A DNA stretch of 39,534 bases from CAZDHT01 sp964505325 (lineage in GTDB: Bacteria; Planctomycetota; PUPC01). Positions 15,902 to 23,080 of the stretch are shown here, one piece after another. The translations under genes were made by a program, and so were the position numbers. The notes under the pieces are model-generated. The model was not told the DNA's origin. It searched no databases and saw only the letters and a list, made by a program, of their open reading frames with translations. Every line of letters starts with the position of its first letter. Positions within the stretch are counted from its first letter, which is position 1. The stretch spans positions 1 through 39,534 of the forward strand of contig CAZDHT010000016.1 of assembly GCA_964505325.1 (NCBI GenBank). The letters run 5' to 3'.

Positions 15902-17545
15902 ATGGACAGAGTCGGCCAAGAGCTGGCGCAGTTCCCGCTCGATGGATTGCAGTGGGTCACCGAGACATCGTTCGAGGGCCCGCTGCGCGAGGCCATCGCC
16001 CCCCACCTGGCCGGGCTGGAATCGGCCGGTGCGACGTTGATCAAGCGCTCGCTGGCCCGGGCGACCTACCGGCTCGAACTCCCGGGCCGGACGGTCTTCG
16101 TCAAGCATCACAAGGCGCGGTCCTGGAAGGAGCGGCTCAAGTATCTCGTGCTGCCGTCGCGAGCGTCGGCGGAGTGGAGGACCTCGCGGGCGATGGCCGA
16201 GCGCGGCATACCTGCGGCGCGGGCGCTTGCGTTCGGAGAACGGCGGGTCGCCGGCGTGTTCTGCGAGGCGGTGCTGGTGTCCGAGGCGGTCGAGGATGCG
16301 ATGTCGCTGGGCCGGGCGCTGCGCGAGACGGGCGAGCCGCCCGGCCGGGTCGCGCGGTTCATCCGCCGGATGCACGACGCCGACGTGCTCCACCGCGACT
16401 TGCACGGCGGCAACATCCTCGTCGCCGGCGGCGGGCTGGTGCTCATCGACCTCCACCGCGTGACCGTCGGCGCCCCGCTGTCCAGGCGCCGGCGCGTGGC
16501 GAGCGTGGCGCAATTCCTCGCGCCGCTGGGCGACTGCATCGGCCGCGAAGCGCGGCTCACTTTCGTCCGCGAGTATCTGGGCCCCGATGCGGAGCAGGCG
16601 GAGGTCGACCGGTTCGCATCTTCTGTCGAGAAGGCGGCGGCCCGCTGGCTCGAACGCCGCTACGCGAGCCGGACGAGGCGCTGCATCAAGCGGTCAACGG
16701 GTTTTCGGCGCGAGCGTCTTCCGGGGCTGAAGGTGTATCGACGCGCGGAGTTCCCCGTAGAGCTTGTCGCGAGGGCCATCGAACAGCACCGAGCCGGGAC
16801 GGCAGACGGGAAGGGCGAAGGAGTTCTGAAGTGTGACGACCGGACGCGGGTGAGCGTGGTGGACGTGGGCGAGAAGGATCACCCGGGGCGTCTCTGCGTC
16901 AAGGAATTCATCCGTGGCGGTCTGCTGCAACGCATCAATGATGTCTTCCGCGGGTCACGTGCCAGGCTCGCGTGGCTCGGGTCCAACGCCTGCGAAGTGC
17001 GCGGGATCCGGACGCCGAAGGCGCACGCGATGGCCGAGGCGGGGCCGCGGTCGTTCCTGATCACCGACTTCGTCGATGGCGCAGTCTCGTTCAACCGGTA
17101 CGCGTCCGACTTCGGGCGCCCTCGCGGCAGGGAGGCGACCCGCAAGTGGCGAGCGTTTGTCAGAGACGCGGCCGACTTCGTCCGGCTGCTCCATTCGCAC
17201 GCCCTCCGCCACCGCGACCTGGCGGGAAAGAACATCCTCGTTCGCGAGAAGGACGGCGGCTGGGAGTTCTGCCTGGTGGACGTCGGCGACATCCGCACGG
17301 GACGCACGCCGAGCCTCGGCTACAAGATCAAGAATCTCGGCCAGCTCGATCACGTCTACGTCAGGCCGTCGCGGACGGACCGGCTGCGGTTTTACCGGCA
17401 CTACTCCCGCGGCCGGCCCGAGTTCGACCGGCGCGAATTTCTGCTGGAGATCGACGCCATCAGCGGCGCCCGACAGGAACGCTGGCTGGAGTGCGGCGGG
17501 AGAGAAATCCTCGAAGAGCGCAAACAGCAGGGCAAACCCGCATGA
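15902..17545 (+). CDS. Two-domain LPS-type kinase (tandem Kdo/WaaP-like kinases)
   Basis: This protein of about 547 residues carries two complete eukaryotic-like kinase folds in tandem, of the LPS kinase (KdkA/WaaP, Kdo/WaaP) family. Domain 1 has VFVKHHK (Lys68), HRDLHGGN (164-171, catalytic Asp166) and LVLIDLH (Asp183). Domain 2 has LCVKEF (Lys334), HRDLAGKN (437-444, Asp439) and CLVDVGD (Asp460). Such kinases phosphorylate Kdo or heptose of the inner LPS core. A double unit is unusual; separate kinases are the norm. ATG 15902 is chosen; GTG 15881 right after the previous stop is an alternative. The stop overlaps the GT4 start as ATGA (17542-17545), so the two are translationally coupled. 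Two substrates or one inactive partner are both possible, but all key residues look intact. Confidence 0.88.
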   Translation: MDRVGQELAQFPLDGLQWVTETSFEGPLREAIAPHLAGLESAGATLIKRSLARATYRLELPGRTVFVKHHKARSWKERLKYLVLPSRASAEWRTSRAMAERGIPAARALAFGERRVAGVFCEAVLVSEAVEDAMSLGRALRETGEPPGRVARFIRRMHDADVLHRDLHGGNILVAGGGLVLIDLHRVTVGAPLSRRRRVASVAQFLAPLGDCIGREARLTFVREYLGPDAEQAEVDRFASSVEKAAARWLERRYASRTRRCIKRSTGFRRERLPGLKVYRRAEFPVELVARAIEQHRAGTADGKGEGVLKCDDRTRVSVVDVGEKDHPGRLCVKEFIRGGLLQRINDVFRGSRARLAWLGSNACEVRGIRTPKAHAMAEAGPRSFLITDFVDGAVSFNRYASDFGRPRGREATRKWRAFVRDAADFVRLLHSHALRHRDLAGKNILVREKDGGWEFCLVDVGDIRTGRTPSLGYKIKNLGQLDHVYVRPSRTDRLRFYRHYSRGRPEFDRREFLLEIDAISGARQERWLECGGREILEERKQQGKPA

Positions 17546-18693
17546 AGATCCTTCATCTGTTCAGCAATTACAAGCTGACCGGCCCGGCCGAACCGGCGAT
17601 CCGCCTGGCATCTCACCTGATGCAGCGCGGCCACGAAGTCATCTTTGCCCATTCTCCCGTCCGGCATGCGGGAAAGGGCCGCATCGACGATACCGCAGCC
17701 GCGCTCGGCATCACCACCACGACGGAGTTCAAGTTGCCCAAGCACTACAAGACGCTCGTCATGTGGCGGGACCTCCACCGGATGGCGCGGTATTTCGACC
17801 AGGAAGAAATCGACGTGGTGCACGCCAACCTGGTCAATGACCACGTCACCGCGGCGTGGGCGGTCCCGCGCTCCAAGCGCAGGCCGAAGCTCGTCCGGAC
17901 CAACCACGACGCGGTGCCGATGACGCGCGACCTCAGGACGACCTACGTGTTCCCCAGACGAACCGACGCGCTGATCGAACTCTCGCGTCCCGCTCTGGAG
18001 GCGGACGTCCGGCGGTTCCGCATCCCGCGCGGCCGGGTGCACCTGGTGGACACCGCCGTGGAGCTGGGGCGGCTCGATCCTGCGCGGGACCTCCCGAACA
18101 TGCGCGAACGGTGGGGGCTGCGCGGGGACGAGTTCGTGGTCGGCGTCGCGGCGCGCATACAAAGGCACCGGCGGTTCAAGACGCTGCTCAAGGCGGTCGC
18201 GATCGCGCGAACGCAATGCCCGCAGCTCCGGCTGGTGATCATCGGCCGCGGAACGCACAAAGAAAAAGTGGCCGTCCGGCCCGCCAGAAAGCTCGGGCTG
18301 AGCGACATCACGACGTTTCCCGGCTACTTGCGGGGCGACGAATACGTGGCGGGGCTGCTCGCGCTGGACGTGAATATCTTCCTGAAGCCGGGCACCGACG
18401 GCTCGTGCCGCGCGGCGCGCGAGGCGATGGCCATGGGCAATCCCGTCATCGCATCAAAACGCGGCATGCTGCCCGAATTGGTCACCGACGGCGAGGACGG
18501 CCTGGTCGTGAAAGACACGCCGGAGAATCTTGCGGGCGCGATCCTTCGGCTGGCCCGCGACGTTGACCTGCGCAAGCGAATGGGCGAATCCGCCCGCCGC
18601 GCCGCGCTGAAGCGCTTCGACCCGCTGCGCCAGGCCGAACGGATCGAGCGGATCTACCGCGCCATCCTCGGGCGTAACGCTTCAGCCAAGTGA
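17542..18693 (+). CDS. Family-4 (GT-B) glycosyltransferase
   Basis: This 383-residue GT-B enzyme probably adds a sugar to the LPS core or a surface glycan. The N-terminus MKILHLFSNYKLTGPAEPA and RGHEVIFAHSP follow the GT4 pattern. In the C-terminal domain VGVAARIQRHRRFKTLLKA is the post-linker strand and helix, and REAMAMGNPVIASKRG holds the donor-binding Glu of the E-x7-E-like motif. The usual first Glu is in a degenerate region (GTDGSCRAAREAMA). The start overlaps the kinase gene by 4 nt. Its last codons and stop (RNASAK) lie in a ~50-bp dispersed repeat (18673-18722), so the C-terminus may have been rewritten by repeat insertion. Confidence 0.9.
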   Translation: MKILHLFSNYKLTGPAEPAIRLASHLMQRGHEVIFAHSPVRHAGKGRIDDTAAALGITTTTEFKLPKHYKTLVMWRDLHRMARYFDQEEIDVVHANLVNDHVTAAWAVPRSKRRPKLVRTNHDAVPMTRDLRTTYVFPRRTDALIELSRPALEADVRRFRIPRGRVHLVDTAVELGRLDPARDLPNMRERWGLRGDEFVVGVAARIQRHRRFKTLLKAVAIARTQCPQLRLVIIGRGTHKEKVAVRPARKLGLSDITTFPGYLRGDEYVAGLLALDVNIFLKPGTDGSCRAAREAMAMGNPVIASKRGMLPELVTDGEDGLVVKDTPENLAGAILRLARDVDLRKRMGESARRAALKRFDPLRQAERIERIYRAILGRNASAK

Positions 18694-18722
18694 AGCGGAA
18701 AGCGGGAACGGCCAGCGGGGCG
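18673..18722 (+). repeat. ~50-bp dispersed repeat, copy A, at the 3' end of the GT4 gene
   Basis: This segment matches the reverse complement of 31861-31913 at about 43 of 50 aligned bases with two small gaps. Shared blocks include CTTCrGCCAAG, AAGCGGAAA and CAGCGG. Here it overlaps the last six codons and the TGA of the glycosyltransferase gene. It is the left edge of the hairpin-rich stretch that follows. Confidence 0.65.
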
Positions 18723-18740
18723 GCAGCCCGCCAAGCCGCA

Positions 18741-18958
18741 GCCCGCCGTGGCGGGCGGAAGCCGGCCCCCGTTGTCCGCTGGCGTTTCGCCACCGCGCGG
18801 CGTGCGAAAAACGGTGACCCGCCTGCGCCGAGGCTTCGGCGGGCAGGCTGGCATCAGCGGCAGCGGCGCGATCCGCCGCAGGCGGAGAGCGGAAACGTGC
18901 CGTTCCGCTGGAACGGCCGGAGTTTGCTCTGCAAACTCCCTCGGCAGCTTTGCTGCCG
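18741..18958 (+). repeat. Hairpin-rich intergenic stretch
   Basis: This GC-rich segment between the GT4 gene and the DeoR regulator has no credible gene. It holds at least seven short inverted repeats: 18741-18756, 18783-18813 (with a bulge), 18822-18847 (core 18826-18841, loop GGCT), 18872-18886 (loop GCA), 18899-18917 (arms 8, loop GCT), 18919-18939 (arms 9, loop TCT) and 18942-18958 (arms 7, loop TTT). The last three are perfect, lie back to back and have 3-nt loops. It could end the envelope transcript, act as RNA structure, or be a mosaic of small repeats. Confidence 0.65.
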
Positions 18959-19035
18959 GCCTGTCACTGCTTTTCAGATTGCCCTTGCGGAAGTAGCTCA
19001 GTTCAACAATCTCCCACCAGCCGCGAGGCAACCTG

Positions 19036-19064
19036 TTGACGCTTGTTCGATTATCGGGTATAAG
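19036..19064 (+). promoter_or_regulatory. Sigma70-like promoter of the 12.7-kb sugar operon
   Basis: TTGACG (19036-19041), 17 nt, then TATAAG (19059-19064) is a near-consensus promoter. Transcription would start near 19071, only 11 nt before ATG 19082, so the regulator mRNA is nearly leaderless if that codon is used. CTGTT (19033-19037) and AACAG (19066-19070) flank the promoter as a weak inverted pair and might be part of an operator for the DeoR protein; this is a guess. Confidence 0.65.
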
Positions 19065-19081
19065 GAACAGTAACAAACACG

Positions 19082-19888
19082 ATGGAGCGGCTTGTGAGCC
19101 ATTCAGCACAACGCCGGCAGATAATCCTTGAACGGCTGGAGAGGGATTCATTTGTCGGCGTGGCCGACCTGGCGGGTGAACTGGACTGCTCGCAGATGAC
19201 GGTCCGCCGACACCTGTCGCGTCTGGAGTCGGAAGGCTTGGTCGAGCGCTCGCGCGGCGGGGCATCCGCCACTCGGCGGGTCCGCCTGGAGTTCGCTCTG
19301 TACGAGCGATCCGCGACCCAGCGGGCGGAGAAGGAGGCGATTGGGCGCGCCGCCGCCCGTCTCGTGAGCGGGGGCGAGCGGATTATTCTGGACACCGGCA
19401 CCACCACGCTCGCAATGGCCCGCGAGCTGCGCGGGCGCGAGGGGATATCGGTGGTGACCACCAACCTGGCGATCGTCTCGGAACTGCTGCACTCGCCAGG
19501 GATCGAGTGCATGCTGCTCGGCGGGATGGTCCGCGAGTCGACGCCCGACCTCTACGGCCCGCTGCTGGAGGACAACCTGTCGCGCATCCACACCGACCGC
19601 GCGTTCATCGGCTGCGACGGCATCTCGGAGGCGGGCGTCCTGATGACTAACGATCCACGCGTGGCCCGGGCGAGCGCGCTGATGATCGAGAACTCCGCCT
19701 ACGTCGTCCTGCTCGCCGATTCATCGAAGGCCAAGCGCAACTCGTTCATCAGCTTTGGAACGATTGCCCAGGTCGACTGTATCATCACCGACGACGGCAT
19801 GCCGGCCGCGCTGTTGGATGCGGCGCGGGCCGCCGGGGCCGAAACCGTCCTGGTCGCTACCGAACACAAGGAAGGGAGTCTGAGCTGA
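19082..19888 (+). CDS. DeoR/GlpR-family transcriptional regulator
   Basis: This 268-residue repressor-type regulator has an N-terminal winged helix-turn-helix (VADLAGELDCSQMTVRRHLSRLESEGLVERSRGGA, about 27-61) and a C-terminal sugar-phosphate sensor domain. DTGTTTLAMA, VVTTNLAIVSELL, LLGGMVRES and DRAFIGCDGIS are the conserved DeoR sensor motifs. DeoR proteins usually repress their operon until a phosphorylated sugar binds. Being first in a long catabolic operon suggests autoregulation and induction by an intermediate of that pathway. Start choice: ATG 19082 has almost no leader and no Shine-Dalgarno, while GTG 19094 has GGAG at 6 nt, so the true start may be 19094. The stop overlaps the aldolase ATG by one base (TGATG). 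Confidence 0.93.
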   Translation: MERLVSHSAQRRQIILERLERDSFVGVADLAGELDCSQMTVRRHLSRLESEGLVERSRGGASATRRVRLEFALYERSATQRAEKEAIGRAAARLVSGGERIILDTGTTTLAMARELRGREGISVVTTNLAIVSELLHSPGIECMLLGGMVRESTPDLYGPLLEDNLSRIHTDRAFIGCDGISEAGVLMTNDPRVARASALMIENSAYVVLLADSSKAKRNSFISFGTIAQVDCIITDDGMPAALLDAARAAGAETVLVATEHKEGSLS

Positions 19889-20703
19889 TGCCCGGAAAGG
19901 AAACCCGACTGTCGCGCCTGTTCAACCGCAGCGAGAACGCCGTGATCATTGCCGCCGACCACGGTGAATTCGACGGCCCCATCCCCGGGATGATCGAGAT
20001 CGATGAGACGCTGGCGAAGATCGATCCGGGGGTCGACGCCGTCCTGCTGTCGCCGGGCATGGTGTCCCGGGCCACGGCGCTCTACGGCGCCAAGGGCGCA
20101 CCACTCGCCGTCATGCGGCTGAACTGGTCGACCACCTATTGCTTCGGCTGGGACTACCGTGAGGCGGGCACCTGCACGGTGGTCAGCGCCGCCGAGGCCG
20201 TCCGGATGGGCGCGGACATCGCGCTCGTCTCGCTCACTCTCAAGACCGGCAGCGAAGAGCGCGACGCTCACAACGTGGAAGTCTTCTCGGAACTCCGGCA
20301 GCAATGCCACCAGCTCGGCCTCCCGGTGATCGGTGAGTACTTCCCGCCGGCGGACCGGGAGCTGTCGCCGGACGAACTCCACGACCAGGTGCGCATCGGC
20401 TGCCGCATCCTGGCCGAACTCGGCGCCGACTGCATCAAGACGTTCCACACCAACAGATTCCCCGACGCCGTGGCGGGCTGCCCCATTCCGATCTTCGGAC
20501 TGGGCGCGGAAAAGATGCCCACGCAGCTCGACGCGTTGACCCTCGCCCGCCGCGAGATCGACGAGGGCGCCCGCGGCGTGGTGTTCGGGCGAAACGCGAT
20601 CCAAGTGCCCGACCCGCCCGCGTTCCAGCGGGCGCTCTGCGACGTGGTCAAGCGCGGGATGACACCCGAAGAGGCGGCCAAGAAACACGCTCTGAAGGAC
20701 TAA
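19888..20703 (+). CDS. Class I aldolase of the DeoC/LsrF/DhnA family
   Basis: This 271-residue TIM-barrel aldolase matches the class I DhnA/LsrF type. IIAADHGEFDGPIPG (20-34) is the phosphate/active-site segment with Asp24. GEYFP lies at 149-153, and GADCIKTFHTN gives Lys184 as the probable Schiff-base lysine. Late in the chain, VVFGRNAIQ is the phosphate-binding strand. Such enzymes split ketose phosphates or do related retro-aldol or acyl transfer steps. With the isomerase (26636) and kinase (29188) of the same operon it would complete an isomerase-kinase-aldolase route. A good Shine-Dalgarno (GGAAGGGAG) precedes the ATG, and there is one-base overlap with the regulator. Substrate and products are not predictable. 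Confidence 0.88.
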   Translation: MPGKETRLSRLFNRSENAVIIAADHGEFDGPIPGMIEIDETLAKIDPGVDAVLLSPGMVSRATALYGAKGAPLAVMRLNWSTTYCFGWDYREAGTCTVVSAAEAVRMGADIALVSLTLKTGSEERDAHNVEVFSELRQQCHQLGLPVIGEYFPPADRELSPDELHDQVRIGCRILAELGADCIKTFHTNRFPDAVAGCPIPIFGLGAEKMPTQLDALTLARREIDEGARGVVFGRNAIQVPDPPAFQRALCDVVKRGMTPEEAAKKHALKD

Positions 20704-20709
20704 GCGCTC

Positions 20710-21870
20710 GTGAAGAACATCGCCGGCCAGGAGATGACGGAATCCGCAACACTGGCCCTGAAGACGATTCTCCACCAGCCGACCCGGGGCATCCCCACTG
20801 GGACGCTGATCCACGTGATGGAGCACGCCCAGATCGAGCGCCTGGCGGGCGCCGAGCCGGGCTCCTACGTCCGGGATCCGGACACAACGTACATCGCCAT
20901 GCAGCGGGCGCTGGGCGTCTGTCTCCTCGACCAGTACCTGGCGCACAACCCGCTCAGGATGGACCACGAAGGGTACAAAGGGAAAGCGGGCGAGGGCCGC
21001 ACGGCCACCACGGGCGCGGATGTCATCGAATGCGATGGCATCCTCATCGACTCGGCCGAAGCCGTGGTCGAGCACATGGAACGCTTCCTGCTGCCGGCGC
21101 TCGAGCGGCGGATCGCCGAGTTCGACGCGGAGGCGCGTGTTCGGGAGATCATCGCACGCGAGCGCAAGATCCAGGAGATGATTGGTCCCGCTATCCTCAA
21201 GACCATGCACGGCGCGGTGGACTTCCCAGGGCTGCACTACGGCACATATGGTTACGTGCACTACTTCACCGCCTACGCCCTGTACCCCGAGGTGATGGAG
21301 AGGAGCTTTTCGATTCAGGCCGACCTGGCCGCGCTCAACAACCGCGCCGTGGCGCGGGCGTATCGTGAGGCGGGCCTGCCGCCGCTATGCCGATTGGACC
21401 ATGACATCGCCGACTCGCGCGGCACGTTGGCCGACGAGAAGACGCTGGACCGGATCTGGCTGCCGCACTTCGCGCGAGCGCTCGAACCGCTGCTGGAGAC
21501 CAACCTCCAGATGATCTGGCATTGCGACGGCAATCTTATGGCGATGGTCCCGCGCCTCCTCGACGTCGGCCTGCATGGGTTCCAGGGATTTCAGTACGAA
21601 GACGGGATGGACTACGCGAAGATCTGTCGGATGAAGACCCGCAACGGCGACGGGCTGATCATCATGGCGGGGGTCTCGGTGACACGGACGCTGCCGATGG
21701 GGGCGCCTGCCGACGTGAAGAAGGAGCTTCGATGGCTGGTCGACAACGGCCCGCAGACGGGGCTGCTCCTCTGTGCGTCGAGCTCCATCACCCCCGGAGT
21801 GCCAGCCGCCAACCTCGACGCCCTCGCCGAGGGCCTGGAGCATTACCGCCTTGAAGGACGTTCTGGTTAG
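20710..21870 (+). CDS. URO-D-superfamily protein (methyltransferase/decarboxylase fold)
   Basis: This 386-residue member of the uroporphyrinogen decarboxylase superfamily sits in a sugar operon. Near the end MIWHCDGNLM gives His271-Cys272-Asp273, and LLLCASSSITPGVP gives Cys355, corresponding in order to the H-x-C and later Cys zinc ligands of MtaA/CmuA-type methylcobamide:CoM methyltransferases, but with Asp at the first Cys position. FQYEDGMDYAKI and the final SSITPGVPAANLDAL strand-turn are also family features. No corrinoid protein or reactivase is near. Heme synthesis is unlikely in this context. It may transfer a methyl group or act on a sugar acid; both are speculation. GTG 20710 with AAGGA about 10 nt upstream is used; ATG 20734 is possible. 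Confidence 0.78.
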   Translation: MKNIAGQEMTESATLALKTILHQPTRGIPTGTLIHVMEHAQIERLAGAEPGSYVRDPDTTYIAMQRALGVCLLDQYLAHNPLRMDHEGYKGKAGEGRTATTGADVIECDGILIDSAEAVVEHMERFLLPALERRIAEFDAEARVREIIARERKIQEMIGPAILKTMHGAVDFPGLHYGTYGYVHYFTAYALYPEVMERSFSIQADLAALNNRAVARAYREAGLPPLCRLDHDIADSRGTLADEKTLDRIWLPHFARALEPLLETNLQMIWHCDGNLMAMVPRLLDVGLHGFQGFQYEDGMDYAKICRMKTRNGDGLIIMAGVSVTRTLPMGAPADVKKELRWLVDNGPQTGLLLCASSSITPGVPAANLDALAEGLEHYRLEGRSG

Positions 21871-21880
21871 GAGGGATCCC

Positions 21881-23074
21881 GTGGGCATCAGCATCGGATT
21901 GGTGGGGCTCGGCGCGTTTGGCAGCTCGTTCGCGGAGTCGTTCAAGAATCACCCGGCGGTCGATCGCATCGCGCTGTGTGACCGTGTGCCGGAGCGGATC
22001 AAGGAGTTCGCAGAGCGGGAGTCGTTCCAGGACAAGTTCGATCCGTCCGACGCGTACGCCTCGCTCGATGATCTGCTGAAGAGCGACGTCGACGCGGTGG
22101 TGATCATCACGCAGCACTGGCTCCACACGCCGCAGGCGGTGCAGGCGCTCGAGGCCGGGAAACACGTCTACAGTGCGGTGCCCGTGTTGTCGGTGCCGGA
22201 CGGCGACGAGATCCTCGGGTGGTGCGACCGGCTGGTGAAGACGGTCGAGAAGACCGGCCTTCATTACATGTATGGCGAGACGACGTACTACCGGCCGCAG
22301 GCGATGTACTGCCGCCGCCGGGCCGCCGAGGGCGCGTTCGGCCACTTCGTCTACGCCGAGGGAGAGTACTTCCACGACGTCGACCACGGCCTGCGCGAGG
22401 TCAAGGCCCGCCGCGAGGCCTCGGTCGCCGGCGCCGAATACCAGGCGAAGAAGGCGGAGTACCAGGCGCGCGGCGTGGTCGGCGGGCCGATGCACTACCC
22501 GACGCACTCGACCGCCGGCCCCATCTGCGTGATGAACGCGCACATGGTCAAAGTCGCGTGCTGGGGCCAGCATCCCCGTGTCCATCTCGACCACTTCACC
22601 GAGCCCTGCCTGGCCAACGAGACGGCGCTGTTCCAGATGAGCAACGGCGCCACCTGCCGCATTTCCGAGTACCGCGAGATCGGCTTTACCGGCCGCGAGA
22701 TCTTCCGCGTCTACGGCACACAGGGCTCGTTCGAGCACGACACCTGGCACGACAAGCACAACGCGACGCCGGTGACCGCCGACGAGATGCGCGACCCGCT
22801 GCCCGACGACGTGATCATTGCGTTCGCCGGCGGGCCGAAAGAGGTCGCGAGGGAGTTGAGCGAGCAGGAGCGGCGGGATTTCCTCGGCGGGCACGGCGGC
22901 TCGCACGCGTACCTGGTGCACGAGTTCTGCGACGCCATCGCCAATGACCGCACGCCGGCCGTCACCGCGTGGGACGCCGTCCGCTACACCGCCGCCGGCG
23001 TGATGGCGCACAAGTCGGCGATGAAAGACGGCGAAGTCCTCGACGTGCCCGACTGGGGCGACGCGCCGGAGTAG
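21881..23074 (+). CDS. Gfo/Idh/MocA-like oxidoreductase with altered EKP motif
   Basis: This 397-residue protein has the family's Rossmann start IGLVGLGAFGSSFAES (5-20) and IITQHWLHTPQAV in the cofactor loop. Where the family has the catalytic EKP, it has SAVP (98-101), so the active-site Lys is missing. It also carries an Ala/Glu/Lys-rich helical insertion (REASVAGAEYQAKKAEYQ) and a late histidine-rich stretch (HGGSHAYLVHEF). The protein may be a non-classical dehydrogenase, an epimerase or an inactive binding partner. AGGAGG lies 7 nt before GTG 21881, which fixes the start. It follows the URO-D-like gene by 10 bp and precedes the next by 6 bp. Confidence 0.85.
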   Translation: MGISIGLVGLGAFGSSFAESFKNHPAVDRIALCDRVPERIKEFAERESFQDKFDPSDAYASLDDLLKSDVDAVVIITQHWLHTPQAVQALEAGKHVYSAVPVLSVPDGDEILGWCDRLVKTVEKTGLHYMYGETTYYRPQAMYCRRRAAEGAFGHFVYAEGEYFHDVDHGLREVKARREASVAGAEYQAKKAEYQARGVVGGPMHYPTHSTAGPICVMNAHMVKVACWGQHPRVHLDHFTEPCLANETALFQMSNGATCRISEYREIGFTGREIFRVYGTQGSFEHDTWHDKHNATPVTADEMRDPLPDDVIIAFAGGPKEVARELSEQERRDFLGGHGGSHAYLVHEFCDAIANDRTPAVTAWDAVRYTAAGVMAHKSAMKDGEVLDVPDWGDAPE

Positions 23075-23080
23075 CATTGC

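Noticed and set aside
18690..19073. Open frames within the hairpin-rich gap
   Set aside because: They are produced by GC-rich palindromic DNA; no ribosome-binding site, no family motif.
21881..23074. Pseudogene call for the Gfo/Idh/MocA protein lacking EKP
   Set aside because: The reading frame is full length, with a strong ribosome-binding site and intact cofactor loop; the motif change alone does not show decay.
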